From Cudoniella acicularis (taxonomy: Eukaryota > Ascomycota > Leotiomycetes > Helotiales > Helotiaceae), in assembly GCA_013054445.1 (NCBI GenBank), contig JAAMPI010000642.1, forward strand, positions 1-29,558: 29,558 nucleotides of DNA, written 5' to 3'. The notes under the pieces were generated by a model. That model saw nothing but the letters and a program-made list of their open reading frames with translations. It was not told the origin of the DNA and searched no databases. The translations under genes and the position numbers were made by a program. Below, piece by piece: positions 8,956 through 17,426 of the stretch. Every line of letters starts with the position of its first letter. Positions within the stretch are counted from its first letter, which is position 1.

Positions 8956-10629
8956 ATGGATAAGCAAGATGAGCCTCTGTCAGTTCTGGTCATTGGACCT
9001 TCGCAGAATGGCAAAAGTACCTTTATCAACAGACTTGTCAATCTTGCTGTCAGCCCGATCGACCTTGCCGAAGAAGGAGATGGCAACTTCAAGTGCACGT
9101 ATCGTTGTGCCATCTACAACTTTGAAGTTCCGTTGACGGATTACAAGCTGGTCACTATTGGAGACGAACGAGATTACGATATTCCCGACCTCGATGACGA
9201 GGAGAAATTCCTCGGCGGTGCTTGGTGGAAGAAACAGACTAGGACGAAATATGCCATTCGACCTCGTAGACGTCACGGTCCTGTCATAAAATTGCGTCTG
9301 ATCGATACTCCTGGTTTAGACGACAGTGAAGGAAAAGATTACGAGAATATGGAAGATGTTCTGAGTACTCTAAATAGGCTGGCACAATCACCGGTGAAGT
9401 GGGAAAGGGAAATCGATGCTCTCGCACTCGTCTACAACGCGAATGGCTCTTTCTCGTACAGTTTTCAGAAGACACTGAAGGACTATGAACGATGTATGCC
9501 GAATCTTTTTGGAGGACTTTCGGTCATCAACACGAATTTCAGCGTCACCAACTGGGCATCAAAACGGCAGCACTTAATTCGGGAGCAACTCTTGGGGAGC
9601 ACTGAAACAGCGAAAATTCGAATCATCAAAGAGAGGCGTGCTGAGTTTGCCAAAATTCTTGGGCGAAACCCAACGCATTTCTTCATTGATAACAAGCCGA
9701 AAAGAAATTTCATGTTCGACGAACTGGTGTCATGCAACACCATCAGTGATATACTGAACTTTTGGGCTAACTCAAAGCCAATGGAAATTGGGCAAATGAG
9801 TCTGATCAAAAACGAGAATATGATTGCCATTGACAAGACGCTTCAATCATACCTTGGTTTTGCGATCAACCAGTGGGAATTGGAAAAGCGGGAAGTCCTC
9901 AAAACCGTTTCAAAAGACGAGCAACTTCGAAGCTACTTCGAGCAAACGCACCAGGAACTCTCCGATGACATCACTCGACTTGAGGCAGAGTTAGAGCGAT
10001 ACGACAACGACTCCGAGTATATGATCAACAAGTACACTACGTCGGATGACGCATCTGCGCCCGCTCTCATCGCAAAATGGGCGTTTCGCATCAAGATCAA
10101 GAATGCGTATTACATCAAGGAGCCCGACTACAAGGAGTACCAGGTAGAGCCTTCAGATGGCGTGAATGACAAGTGGACATCACACACCTTCGACCATGGC
10201 GACAATTCTTGGACAGGCCACTACCAGGCTAAACCAGGCAAGCTGCCACGACTTACCGCTCGAAGCTTTACCACGAATCGCGTGTATCATAGAGATACTA
10301 TCTCATCCCTCCGATCTCAGCTCCGTCGTGCCAAAGCCAGCCTCGCTGAAAACGAACAAAAGACGTTAGAATTGGTGGAAAATAAGGCAGGTCCGGGGAA
10401 CACGAAGTTGGATAACCTGGTGGATTGGATCACAGCGAGCAAGAATTTGCAGGAGATCCTTGGCGCCGAGAGTCCGCCTCTGGACAAAAGTTTTGACGAG
10501 GCGTCAAGAGCAAGGTACTCTAAGAGCCCGTCGAAGATATCCACAACGGATTTGTTGAATATGATCACTGTGACGAATCCGGAGTTGGTGAAGCCGATGA
10601 AGTATGTCTTGAGGGTTCCTGACTATTGA
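8956..10629 (+). CDS. gene B: P-loop GTPase with coiled coil and beta module
   Basis: Single-exon protein of 557 residues starting at the ATG at 8956. The G domain comes first: P-loop GPSQNGKST (14-22), a GDGNFKCT switch I candidate (41-48), and switch II DTPGLDDS (117-124). A strand at 186-195 ends VINTNF where NKxD would be expected. HFFIDNKP (241-248) is shared with C and D and may do the G5 job. A coiled coil follows (about 295-352). The predicted beta module at 373-446 contains YYIKEP, KWTSH and SWTGHYQAK. A second coiled coil runs about 447-480 and a helical tail ends the protein. It belongs to the TRAFAC-like small and large GTPases broadly (AIG1/MMR_HSR1-like); I do not recognise a named subfamily. 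It is divergent from A and convergent with C, with 114 bp between stops. Confidence 0.85.
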   Translation: MDKQDEPLSVLVIGPSQNGKSTFINRLVNLAVSPIDLAEEGDGNFKCTYRCAIYNFEVPLTDYKLVTIGDERDYDIPDLDDEEKFLGGAWWKKQTRTKYAIRPRRRHGPVIKLRLIDTPGLDDSEGKDYENMEDVLSTLNRLAQSPVKWEREIDALALVYNANGSFSYSFQKTLKDYERCMPNLFGGLSVINTNFSVTNWASKRQHLIREQLLGSTETAKIRIIKERRAEFAKILGRNPTHFFIDNKPKRNFMFDELVSCNTISDILNFWANSKPMEIGQMSLIKNENMIAIDKTLQSYLGFAINQWELEKREVLKTVSKDEQLRSYFEQTHQELSDDITRLEAELERYDNDSEYMINKYTTSDDASAPALIAKWAFRIKIKNAYYIKEPDYKEYQVEPSDGVNDKWTSHTFDHGDNSWTGHYQAKPGKLPRLTARSFTTNRVYHRDTISSLRSQLRRAKASLAENEQKTLELVENKAGPGNTKLDNLVDWITASKNLQEILGAESPPLDKSFDEASRARYSKSPSKISTTDLLNMITVTNPELVKPMKYVLRVPDY

Positions 10630-10743
10630 ATTTCTTGATAAGATGTCCTGTTTCGCTGCAACTAGCTACTCGTAATTTATTGTTTCTGAATCCACTTCCT
10701 CTTTGCCATCCTAAATTTCTACAAACAGAATAAATGAACGCAT

Positions 10744-12452
10744 TTAAAGTAATTCAGCAATCGCACGGTCGTAAACCTCCACAAAATCTCGAATGTGATC
10801 CCTGGTTAGCTGTCCATGGCTGACATAGAAGCACTTCAGAATAGGCCATAGTGTCACGTCAAATGTCTCCCGCTTGATGACTTCAATGACTCCAGCACAT
10901 CTCTCGACATCTTGACCTAGCTTCTCAGCCTTCATGTCCATATCGCCAGTCCCAGATTCCCTCAAAGTCTCCTCATGGAATTCCTTCGACCTCAAAGTGT
11001 CAATGATAGAATCCTTCAGCATCTCAATCTCCCGTCGATGCTTGAGTCTGCTTGTGGTGTAAAGTGTTGCAGAGCCATTAATGCTTCGGAATGCACCTGC
11101 CGTCAGAGTCGCACGCCAGCTCGTACCGCGCAGATCTTCTTCCAGCCATTTTGATCCTCCAGTGGCTGTTTTCTCGACCTTAGAAATGGGGCAATCAGCA
11201 TCGAATGTGACCCTTTCATCGTCTAGCCACAAATCGCCTTTCACAAGGAAATTCTTGAAGAAGTTGTAATCTCTGGACGTAGTCTTGGTTCCAAGATTGA
11301 TGCTGGAGTTGTTGTCGATCTCAGCAAGTTGTTCCTGAAAGGCCCTCAATTTGGATGCGAGGCGTTGGATCTCTCGAGACGTTTTCATAATCTGTGCGTT
11401 GGCTTTGCTGACTTTTGTAACCTCGTCATTCCAAGCGTCTTTCAAGTGATTGTGCAGTTGTTCCAGGGAGTACAAGATATGAACGTCAACGTTCCACATG
11501 TTCGGGGTCTTGAGTAACTTCAGTCCCGACGTGGGGAGAGGCCTTTGGACCGAAATGAGCGTAAGAAGACGGAATATAGCGTTAAATGACTCTGTTATCG
11601 CGAACGGAGAAGTCTCATCGGGATTGTTGTCCATGAAGAAATGCGAAAGGTCAACCTTGAGGTTTGTCGCCTTGACGAAAGCTTCCTTACGGAGTTTGGA
11701 AATATCCTTCCTTTGGGAGAGAAATTCGTCCACTTTTTCGACAGTGTAACCACTGTGAACTATGATCAGCCCTTGGGCAAGAGTTGGCATCGATCGTTGG
11801 ATGTAGTCGAAGAAACGGAGGAAAGAAGCACCGAACGGTCTGGACATATTTCGCACGTAGATTACGGCATTGAGATGGTCCAATTCGCCGACACGACCAA
11901 CGATGTCAGCCATGATGGCCATATCATTCCCGTCAGAATCGTCGAGACCAGGGGTGTCAATGAATGAGAATTTGACCTTCTTCCCTTCGTTCTCAGGCTC
12001 TGCTGCCACGACCTCGGCGTCATCTTCTGTGAGATCGACAAGATCGGAGAATGACATTTTTTTGATCTCCCTCCCATTATAGTCGTTCAAGTAGTATCTA
12101 CGCAAGGCGCTAGACAGGTGATATTGGCCCACAGTTGTAGTACAAGAAACATTTCCTAAGCAATGTTAGTATATCTTACAGAGAACAAGACGCAATATTG
12201 AGAAAATATACCCATGCCGATGTTGACATCAATCTCTGGCACGCCTGCGTATCTTCCAAGTTGTTTGATCATAGTGCTTTTGCCATTTTGTGTTTCACCA
12301 ATAATGAGAACATTGATTGGCAGCTCTTCCTGAGGTATGCTGGCTTTCATTTTCTCGTCAGAGAGAACTGCCTCTGGAGGCGCTGTGCTTGGATCGTACT
12401 GAGGAGGCTCCTCGGAGGGTCCTGCGGACGAGTCCTCGTCGAGTCCGTACAT
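10744..12452 (-). CDS. gene C: P-loop GTPase with coiled coil and beta module (two exons)
   Basis: Exon 1 is 12452-12212 and exon 2 is 12155-10744, giving 550 residues. The 56-bp intron has donor GTATAT, a perfect TACTAAC branch site and acceptor CTTAG. The splice restores GMGNVSCTT across the junction, matching GDGN/GSGN of genes B and D, which supports the model. The N-terminus is acidic and proline rich (1-45). Motifs are P-loop GETQNGKST (52-60), DTPGLDDS (147-154), and HFFMDNNP (252-259). VHSGYT (213-218) sits where the guanine-specificity NKxD would be. The coiled coil is about 310-363 and the beta module about 377-450 (SWRATLTAG, INGSATLYTT). A final helical part follows (WPILKCFYVSHG, residues near 510). 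It is divergent from D and convergent with B. Function unknown. Confidence 0.85.
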
Positions 12453-12939
12453 CTTGTTCGATTGAATTCAGCTGTAAGGTTTTGACAGAGTCTATTATAT
12501 GGGAATCGGGCTACGTTTTGAGGGAGGAATTGGCTGGTTAAGATTGAGAAGTTTCGAGTTGTAAGGCTACTGTAATGCTCTCATACGAGGCTCTACAGTT
12601 TGGCACAACGACGCCTCATTCAGCCACCGGAAACAGCCGAGCAACCACTAGGGTCAAACAGTTGAGGGCTATTCTGAGCAGAGGGCCTAGACTGAGACTA
12701 ATGTGTGATGTGGGTGATCTCCCACATGGCGGCGTTCCCATCTTGGAACGCGGAGCAGCCACCAATTCACACCCTATCAAGTCAACTTTAACGAGAAGCT
12801 GGATGTCATCGCGAGTGAAGGGGATGTTGCCATATTTCATTTTCCTTTCTGGCAAAGGAATGCAATCACTCAAAGAATTTGGTAGCCTCGCCGTTACAAC
12901 ATTCAGACGCGTTGACTGTCGAGACCCCCTACATCACTC
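12453..12939. promoter_or_regulatory. divergent promoter region of genes C and D
   Basis: 487 bp between opposite start codons. It carries two adjacent inverted repeats (12708-12751, listed separately) and a 13-mer AATCACTCAAAGA at 12864-12876, 64 bp before the D start codon, shared with the A/B promoter. TCAGCCAC also occurs in both promoters. No coding sequence was recognised. Confidence 0.5.
12708..12751. promoter_or_regulatory. paired 7-6-7 dyad sites
   Basis: ATGTGGG-tgatct-CCCACAT (12708-12727) and GCGTTCC-catctt-GGAACGC (12732-12751) are both perfect inverted repeats with 7-bp arms and a 6-bp spacer. They are separated by four bases, with centres 24 bp apart, in the middle of the C/D promoter. 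The symmetry suggests binding by dimeric regulators, perhaps Zn2Cys6 type. That is inference; the geometry is seen. Confidence 0.5.
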
Positions 12940-15393
12940 ATGGCTAGCCTCCAGGGAAAAGAGCTTAAACGGATCATAAACGTTTCCCAGCAAACGCAGA
13001 GTCTTGTGGTAACTCCCTCACCAAATTCGAAGCCGAAATGCCGGGTGCCAGTGAGCTCTCTACAAGGTTGCAAATGCGGACAAGAACAAAAGGTCGTTGT
13101 CTTTGTGGGATGTACCCAAAATGGAAAGAGCTCCATGATCAGATCCATCTTCAAGTATGGGGGCTATACCGATGAGGCGCAAAAAGTGGAAGTTGGATCT
13201 GGAAACAGTTCAACGACGAAGGAAGTCTCATCCTACAAAGTGGTTATCGACATAAAACAGCATTTCCTGAAAGACAGTGCGGGCAAAATCCTGGATGTGG
13301 AGAAAGACACGGATCTTTACGAGGAGGAATACGAGCTAGGGTCCAGGCCCACGGGTCAGCATATCCACTTACTTATGCTCGACACCCCTGGATTGGACGA
13401 CTCCGATAATTCGATTGAAGCAGAAAATAGATCCAAGGAACGTGGCGACCATGGCGGGTCGCAAATGAAAACGGTGGACGAGACTCACAAACTCGCAGTT
13501 CTCAAAGCGCTTGGTGATATCCCGAAGGTGCATTCCGTGTGTTTCGTCCTTAGTCTGGAGAACACTCTCGGAAACGCTACGCAAGACCTTACTCGGCAAT
13601 ACATGGAAATCTTTGAGCAGTGCAAGTTGAATGCATCTTACCACTTCGCGCATACATATGTCAACGTGGAGAATATGTTCGAAGACAGAGCTGTAAACCG
13701 CCCTTTTGAGATTGGACGTACATTTGGAATTAAACCCGGGCAGGCAAAGCATCACAGAATTGACAATCTACCAATAGAAGATGACCCAATCAGTGTGCAC
13801 TTCGCAAACCTCGCGATTTCCGAGCTCCTCGGCTCTCTCGCAAAGGAAAAAGGTCAACCAACGTCTAAACTTCGTTACCCCAAGTCAGCAGCTCATCGGT
13901 CTATGGACCAAGGCCTCCAACAGAGCCTCGATATACTTGAGCGCTCATGGGAGAAAGAGCTCTCGGGATTGAGGGCCTCTATTTCCAGCCTCCAATCTTC
14001 AAAGCGGCCGCTAAATACCAGAAAAAGCGTGCAACACAGCAACTACACAGAAGCTCGGGCTCGATATGATAATTTAAACACCACCGACCTCGTCGAGATT
14101 AACAGTCAGTATCTCCATGATGATGCTCATTTGTTTTCCTCTGTGAGGCTTCATTTCAACGTCTCGTCGAAAGTGCCAATCCGCGAGTATAAACTCTCGC
14201 CGGCGGGAAGTGCAACGTGGTACGGTCCGTACGGAACAGTGACCGGCACAAACAATTGCTCGGCCACGCTAAAAGCAGAGTGGGGAAATTCCGCTAGTGG
14301 AACCATCACTCTGATGGGATGGCAGAAAGAACACAAGGCAGACGAGCTTCAAAAAACCAAAGAGGAAAAAGACGAGACGTGGGAAGAATATTCAAGCACA
14401 GTGAAGGAGATCGAGGCGATCGACGAGAAGATCAAGAGTACTGAATCTTCAATTGGTCTGCTGCAGCAGAAACTCAAGGACCTGTTGCAGGACCGGAAAT
14501 TCGCCAAGCTGGACTACATCCCCATGTCAAAGATAAAGACAAACGGGGCATACTTCGGCAGGCCAGGCTTCTTGTGCTATGCATTCGGCCAAGGAGCTGC
14601 TCGGATGATCCCGCAGCTACTCCTACACAGCGGTTATTCAAGCATTCCATGGTCCAAATTCAGGAGCCATTTCGATGGCCTGGACGAGGAAGTTACGCTC
14701 CTTCTTGAGATCTGTAGAGAGACGTTAGCTGCTGTCGACGTGGACTTCCAGCGCAAAAATGCTATCAAGAATAGTCTTGTCGAGCTCAAAAGACTGACGG
14801 CAGATGAAGATTCAGAACCCGCTCACCAGATACAATCTGCGAAGATGTCTTCATATCGACCCACGACCAGGAAGAGTCAGCTCGACAGTCTTTCTGTCGA
14901 AGATCGAGCCGAGGCGAGAAAGCATCTCGGTATCCTTCACTCGAAGCTGAAATCTAGAATTGATGGCAGTATCGCATCCCTTAACGACAATTTGGCGGAG
15001 GAAGTAGGTAGGCTCGGTGAGCGGAGGGAGCTGCTGGATGTTGGTATTGCTAGGATTGAGGAACAACTGAAGATAAGTCGAAAGCTAGAATCGAAGTGGC
15101 GAGAAGAGGAGCGGGGCCATAGAGCAACGCAGTCGTCGATTGAGGCTATTGGAAAAGTACTCAAAGGCAGCATGGCATCGCTCGCGGTGTTCACAGTATT
15201 GAGAATAGGCATGGCGGAAGGCGGGCCAACGAGCCAAACACCTTGGGATCTGTTAATTGCGGAGTCAAGGGAATTCTATCTCTGCGATCCAAAGAGGTTC
15301 AAAGAGATTAAGGTCTCATGTCACAGACCTGCAAATACGTCCCCACGTGACGTCAGGGCCCCCGTGCCTTTGCAGAGCTGTAACATCTCATAA
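12940..15393 (+). CDS. gene D: long P-loop GTPase with coiled coils and beta module; C-terminus altered by insertion
   Basis: Single-exon protein of 817 residues, largest of the set. A Cys-bearing leader (C34, C44, C46) is followed by P-loop GCTQNGKSS (57-65), GSGNSSTT (86-93), DTPGLDDS (148-155), VNVEN at the NKxD position (241-245) and HHRIDNLP (271-278). A coiled coil is at about 325-355 and the beta module at 399-462 (LHFNVSSKVPIR, ATWYGPYG, GTITLMGW). A second coiled coil runs about 463-510, a helical module about 530-610 (IPQLLLHSGY), and a long third coiled coil about 660-760. The last 24 residues come from the 67-bp mobile element at 15319 plus its target duplication. Before insertion the protein would have ended KEIKVS at residue 793. 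The insertion is in frame and keeps the original TCA-TAA. Gene A resembles residues from about 399 onward. Confidence 0.85.
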   Translation: MASLQGKELKRIINVSQQTQSLVVTPSPNSKPKCRVPVSSLQGCKCGQEQKVVVFVGCTQNGKSSMIRSIFKYGGYTDEAQKVEVGSGNSSTTKEVSSYKVVIDIKQHFLKDSAGKILDVEKDTDLYEEEYELGSRPTGQHIHLLMLDTPGLDDSDNSIEAENRSKERGDHGGSQMKTVDETHKLAVLKALGDIPKVHSVCFVLSLENTLGNATQDLTRQYMEIFEQCKLNASYHFAHTYVNVENMFEDRAVNRPFEIGRTFGIKPGQAKHHRIDNLPIEDDPISVHFANLAISELLGSLAKEKGQPTSKLRYPKSAAHRSMDQGLQQSLDILERSWEKELSGLRASISSLQSSKRPLNTRKSVQHSNYTEARARYDNLNTTDLVEINSQYLHDDAHLFSSVRLHFNVSSKVPIREYKLSPAGSATWYGPYGTVTGTNNCSATLKAEWGNSASGTITLMGWQKEHKADELQKTKEEKDETWEEYSSTVKEIEAIDEKIKSTESSIGLLQQKLKDLLQDRKFAKLDYIPMSKIKTNGAYFGRPGFLCYAFGQGAARMIPQLLLHSGYSSIPWSKFRSHFDGLDEEVTLLLEICRETLAAVDVDFQRKNAIKNSLVELKRLTADEDSEPAHQIQSAKMSSYRPTTRKSQLDSLSVEDRAEARKHLGILHSKLKSRIDGSIASLNDNLAEEVGRLGERRELLDVGIARIEEQLKISRKLESKWREEERGHRATQSSIEAIGKVLKGSMASLAVFTVLRIGMAEGGPTSQTPWDLLIAESREFYLCDPKRFKEIKVSCHRPANTSPRDVRAPVPLQSCNIS
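15319..15385 (+). mobile_element. 67-bp mini element with terminal inverted repeats and 5-bp target duplication
   Basis: The left end TGTCACAGACCTGCAAA and right end TTTGCAGAGCTGTAACA are inverted repeats of each other over 17 bp with three mismatches. It is flanked by TCTCA on both sides (15314-15318 and 15386-15390). It carries CACGTGACGTCA (15344-15355), an overlapping E-box and CRE. The TG...CA ends and 5-bp duplication fit an LTR-retrotransposon integrase product, so it may be a severely shortened solo LTR. A MITE is the alternative. It lies inside the last codons of gene D. Confidence 0.8.
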
Positions 15394-15472
15394 CCTTGAA
15401 ACATGTAGGGGATGAATCCAAAGCCTAATTAGAAAGCACGTTAACTCTCTCATATGTTGCCAAGAGATTCCA

Positions 15473-15821
15473 TATCGACTTGTTCACGAGACGATTCATT
15501 GATGACACTAAGCCTAGAGAGAAGTGAAAATCATAGGTAGCTACTATAACGATTACTGCAACGTTCTAACGATCAGGTGATATGCTATATCACGTGGAAG
15601 GGTTTACTTAGTCTGTAAAGCGTCAAGCAATCGGTGTAGAATGTTATCTTGCTAAGATATAAGAATATAAGTAAGTAAGTTGAGCACGCAGCTCTACAAA
15701 GGAAAACTATATAGCTATAAGATGGTAGTCGTATATGATCAGGTGATCATGAGATCGGAATACCGACAGTCGACCCCTCGACCCGCCGATCTCATCATGT
15801 GATTTGTCACAGGTCGTGACA
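15473..15821 (+). mobile_element. tentative decayed solo LTR
   Basis: This 349-bp block is flanked by ATTCCA (15467-15472 and 15822-15827) and ends in TGTCACAGGTCGTGACA. Its left end (TATCGACTTGTT) is only loosely the inverted complement of the right end, allowing TG-to-TA decay and a 2-bp gap. Inside is a 10-bp-arm inverted repeat, ATGAGATCGG (15749-15758) with CCGATCTCAT (15786-15795). The short flanking match could be chance. Confidence 0.3.
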
Positions 15822-15827
15822 ATTCCA

Positions 15828-16123
15828 GTCTCAGGGATAATATAATTAATATAAGGTCTTAAATATAAGGGCTAAGCTAATCGTTATTAAGTTATCTAAA
15901 GTATAAAGCTATATTAGAATAGGAGGTTTAAAAATATAGAGAAATAAGCTAGCTTAATTAGAAAAGCTAAAGCCTATTCACGTGATATCTAACTAATAAG
16001 CTACTATCGTCATGTTATTTATATCCTTATAAAGATTATTAATATCTTTTCTTAACCTCGAAATATATTTTATTACTAGATTAATAATATGTGATGTGAT
16101 TAGGCGGTCATGTGACTGGCACA
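15828..16123. other. RIPed AT-rich spacer
   Basis: TA- and CTAG-rich non-coding DNA like LINE copy B. No domain or terminus could be recognised. Confidence 0.5.
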
Positions 16124-16262
16124 TGTGACAGACTAACAGCAAAGTAGATCTATTGCTTAGAATACTAAAGTAAAGAGCTCAGACGAGGTCTGAAACGAGG
16201 TTATATACGATATAAGGTCACGTGATCGGCCCTGACCAGACCTCTGAACCAGATCTGTGACA
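16124..16262 (+). mobile_element. 139-bp solo-LTR-like element with GCACA target duplication
   Basis: It starts TGTGACAG and ends CTGTGACA (8-bp inverted ends with one mismatch). It is flanked by GCACA on both sides (16119-16123 and 16263-16267). A TATA-like ttatatacgatataagg and a CACGTG lie inside. The TG...CA ends and 5-bp duplication are those of a small LTR retrotransposon family; the termini resemble the 67-bp element at 15319. Confidence 0.7.
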
Positions 16263-16267
16263 GCACA

Positions 16268-16823
16268 TGTATCCTCGGCTTATTAGAGTTGTCGACTCCA
16301 GCTAGCCGGATGAGTGGTATCATCAATACAAGCAATAGGATCACGGAGATCGTCTATAGGACTCAATTAGGGTAATCAAGTGTATTGTCAACTGTATCGA
16401 GTAAACTATGAGGACATCGGGCCACATATCTGGACTACAAGTGAGACGTGCTTGAAACAAGTGCTGGGTGCCATAGGAGCCTCAGGTTGCCAGGCACACA
16501 CTTCAACACGGCTGAACGGCATCGATCAGGATGATCAGCTACACCTATTGCATCATTTTGGTATCATTGATATGCGCATGCTACGTAAATTACTTATATC
16601 ATACGTCACTCAAGCCTTCCATTAATAGGAGGTTCTCCTGGACCCCTGAGGAGAGCCAGAGATTAGTTCTGTATTGAATCAATCATTGCTGCCACAACAC
16701 ATTGATTATTCTCTTGCCTACCATATAACCACCTCACATAATATATAAAAACTTAGTATTTCTTTTAATATATCTTATAGCCTTAAGTATTCTTATACAA
16801 TATTAACTTATTATAGATTATTA
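16268..16823. other. non-coding spacer, probable repeat remnant
   Basis: An 81-codon open stretch at 16380-16625 has no recognisable motif and I do not support it as a gene. The last 100 bp are strongly AT rich. Nothing else was seen. Confidence 0.4.
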
Positions 16824-16960
16824 CTTAGGTTGCTTAGGGACTACTCAGGGCCTGCTCAGGGAATGTTCAGGGCCTGCTCAGGGACTACTCAGGTTGCTCA
16901 GATAGCTCAGGTGAGCTGGCTGAGCCGAGGGTGAGCCGAAGGTGATTAGCGCCTGAGTAG
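16824..16960 (+). repeat. 11-bp minisatellite (CTCAGGGCCTG type) with fold-back
   Basis: About nine imperfect 9-11-bp units of the form CTCAGGGMCTR run through 16824-16915. CTACTCAGG near 16886 pairs with CCTGAGTAG near 16955, so the block can fold back. A related piece lies at about 20970-21030: CTGAGCAACCTGAG is the reverse complement of a unit pair, followed by GCGCCTGAGTAGA as at 16949. This is therefore a dispersed repeat. Confidence 0.6.
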
Positions 16961-17426
16961 AAGCGGCTATGCCTACTAACCGAATGTGGAACGAAGATTG
17001 AAGGATTAGAGTTGAACTACCCATATAATCTGCGCCGAATCTGGACCTCTCCAAAGCCCACTTCCGTCTTTGGACCGGAGCAGTCGCTGCTCTAACCTTT
17101 AGCCGAGTCTTGAGCCCTGAGCATGCTGATAAGTCAGCTGGATCATGCTTAGGGGGATCCTCTTCTGGCTCCCTTGGAGAATCGGTTACAGTTTCCAAGT
17201 TATCTAAATATAAATCTTGCTGATGCTTGCTGGTCTAGAACACAGCCACCTCTTTAAACCTATCAAGATATCGTAATAGTATCCGTTCTCGCTCTCCTAT
17301 CAAACTCATCAAGGGCCCCTGCCGGAGCCGATTTAGATCCCCTCTGGTCCAGGCACACGTGACTGGGTTAAGGTTATTCAGCCTCACAACTTCCCGAATA
17401 GCACTAATCATCGTCATCGCATACAA
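16878..17426 (-). pseudogene. decayed coding remnant, unrecognised
   Basis: On the minus strand a frame from 17426 reads about 63 residues (NPVTCAWTRGDLNRLRQG, ERERILLRYLDRFKEVAVF). It meets an in-frame TAG and continues in the same frame as SKHQQDLYLDNLETV and a Pro/Glu/Asp stretch to 16878. Amino-acid use looks protein-like on both sides of the stop, so it is probably one ORF broken by a CAG-to-TAG type change. The end overlaps the minisatellite. Possibly part of a transposon protein; family unknown. Confidence 0.35.

Noticed and set aside
6264..15385. The two similar repeats at 6.3 and 15.3 kb as direct ends of one 9-kb mobile unit carrying the GTPase cluster
   Set aside because: The right copy has its own perfect TCTCA target duplication on both sides, so it is an independent insertion; the left copy lacks matching flanks.
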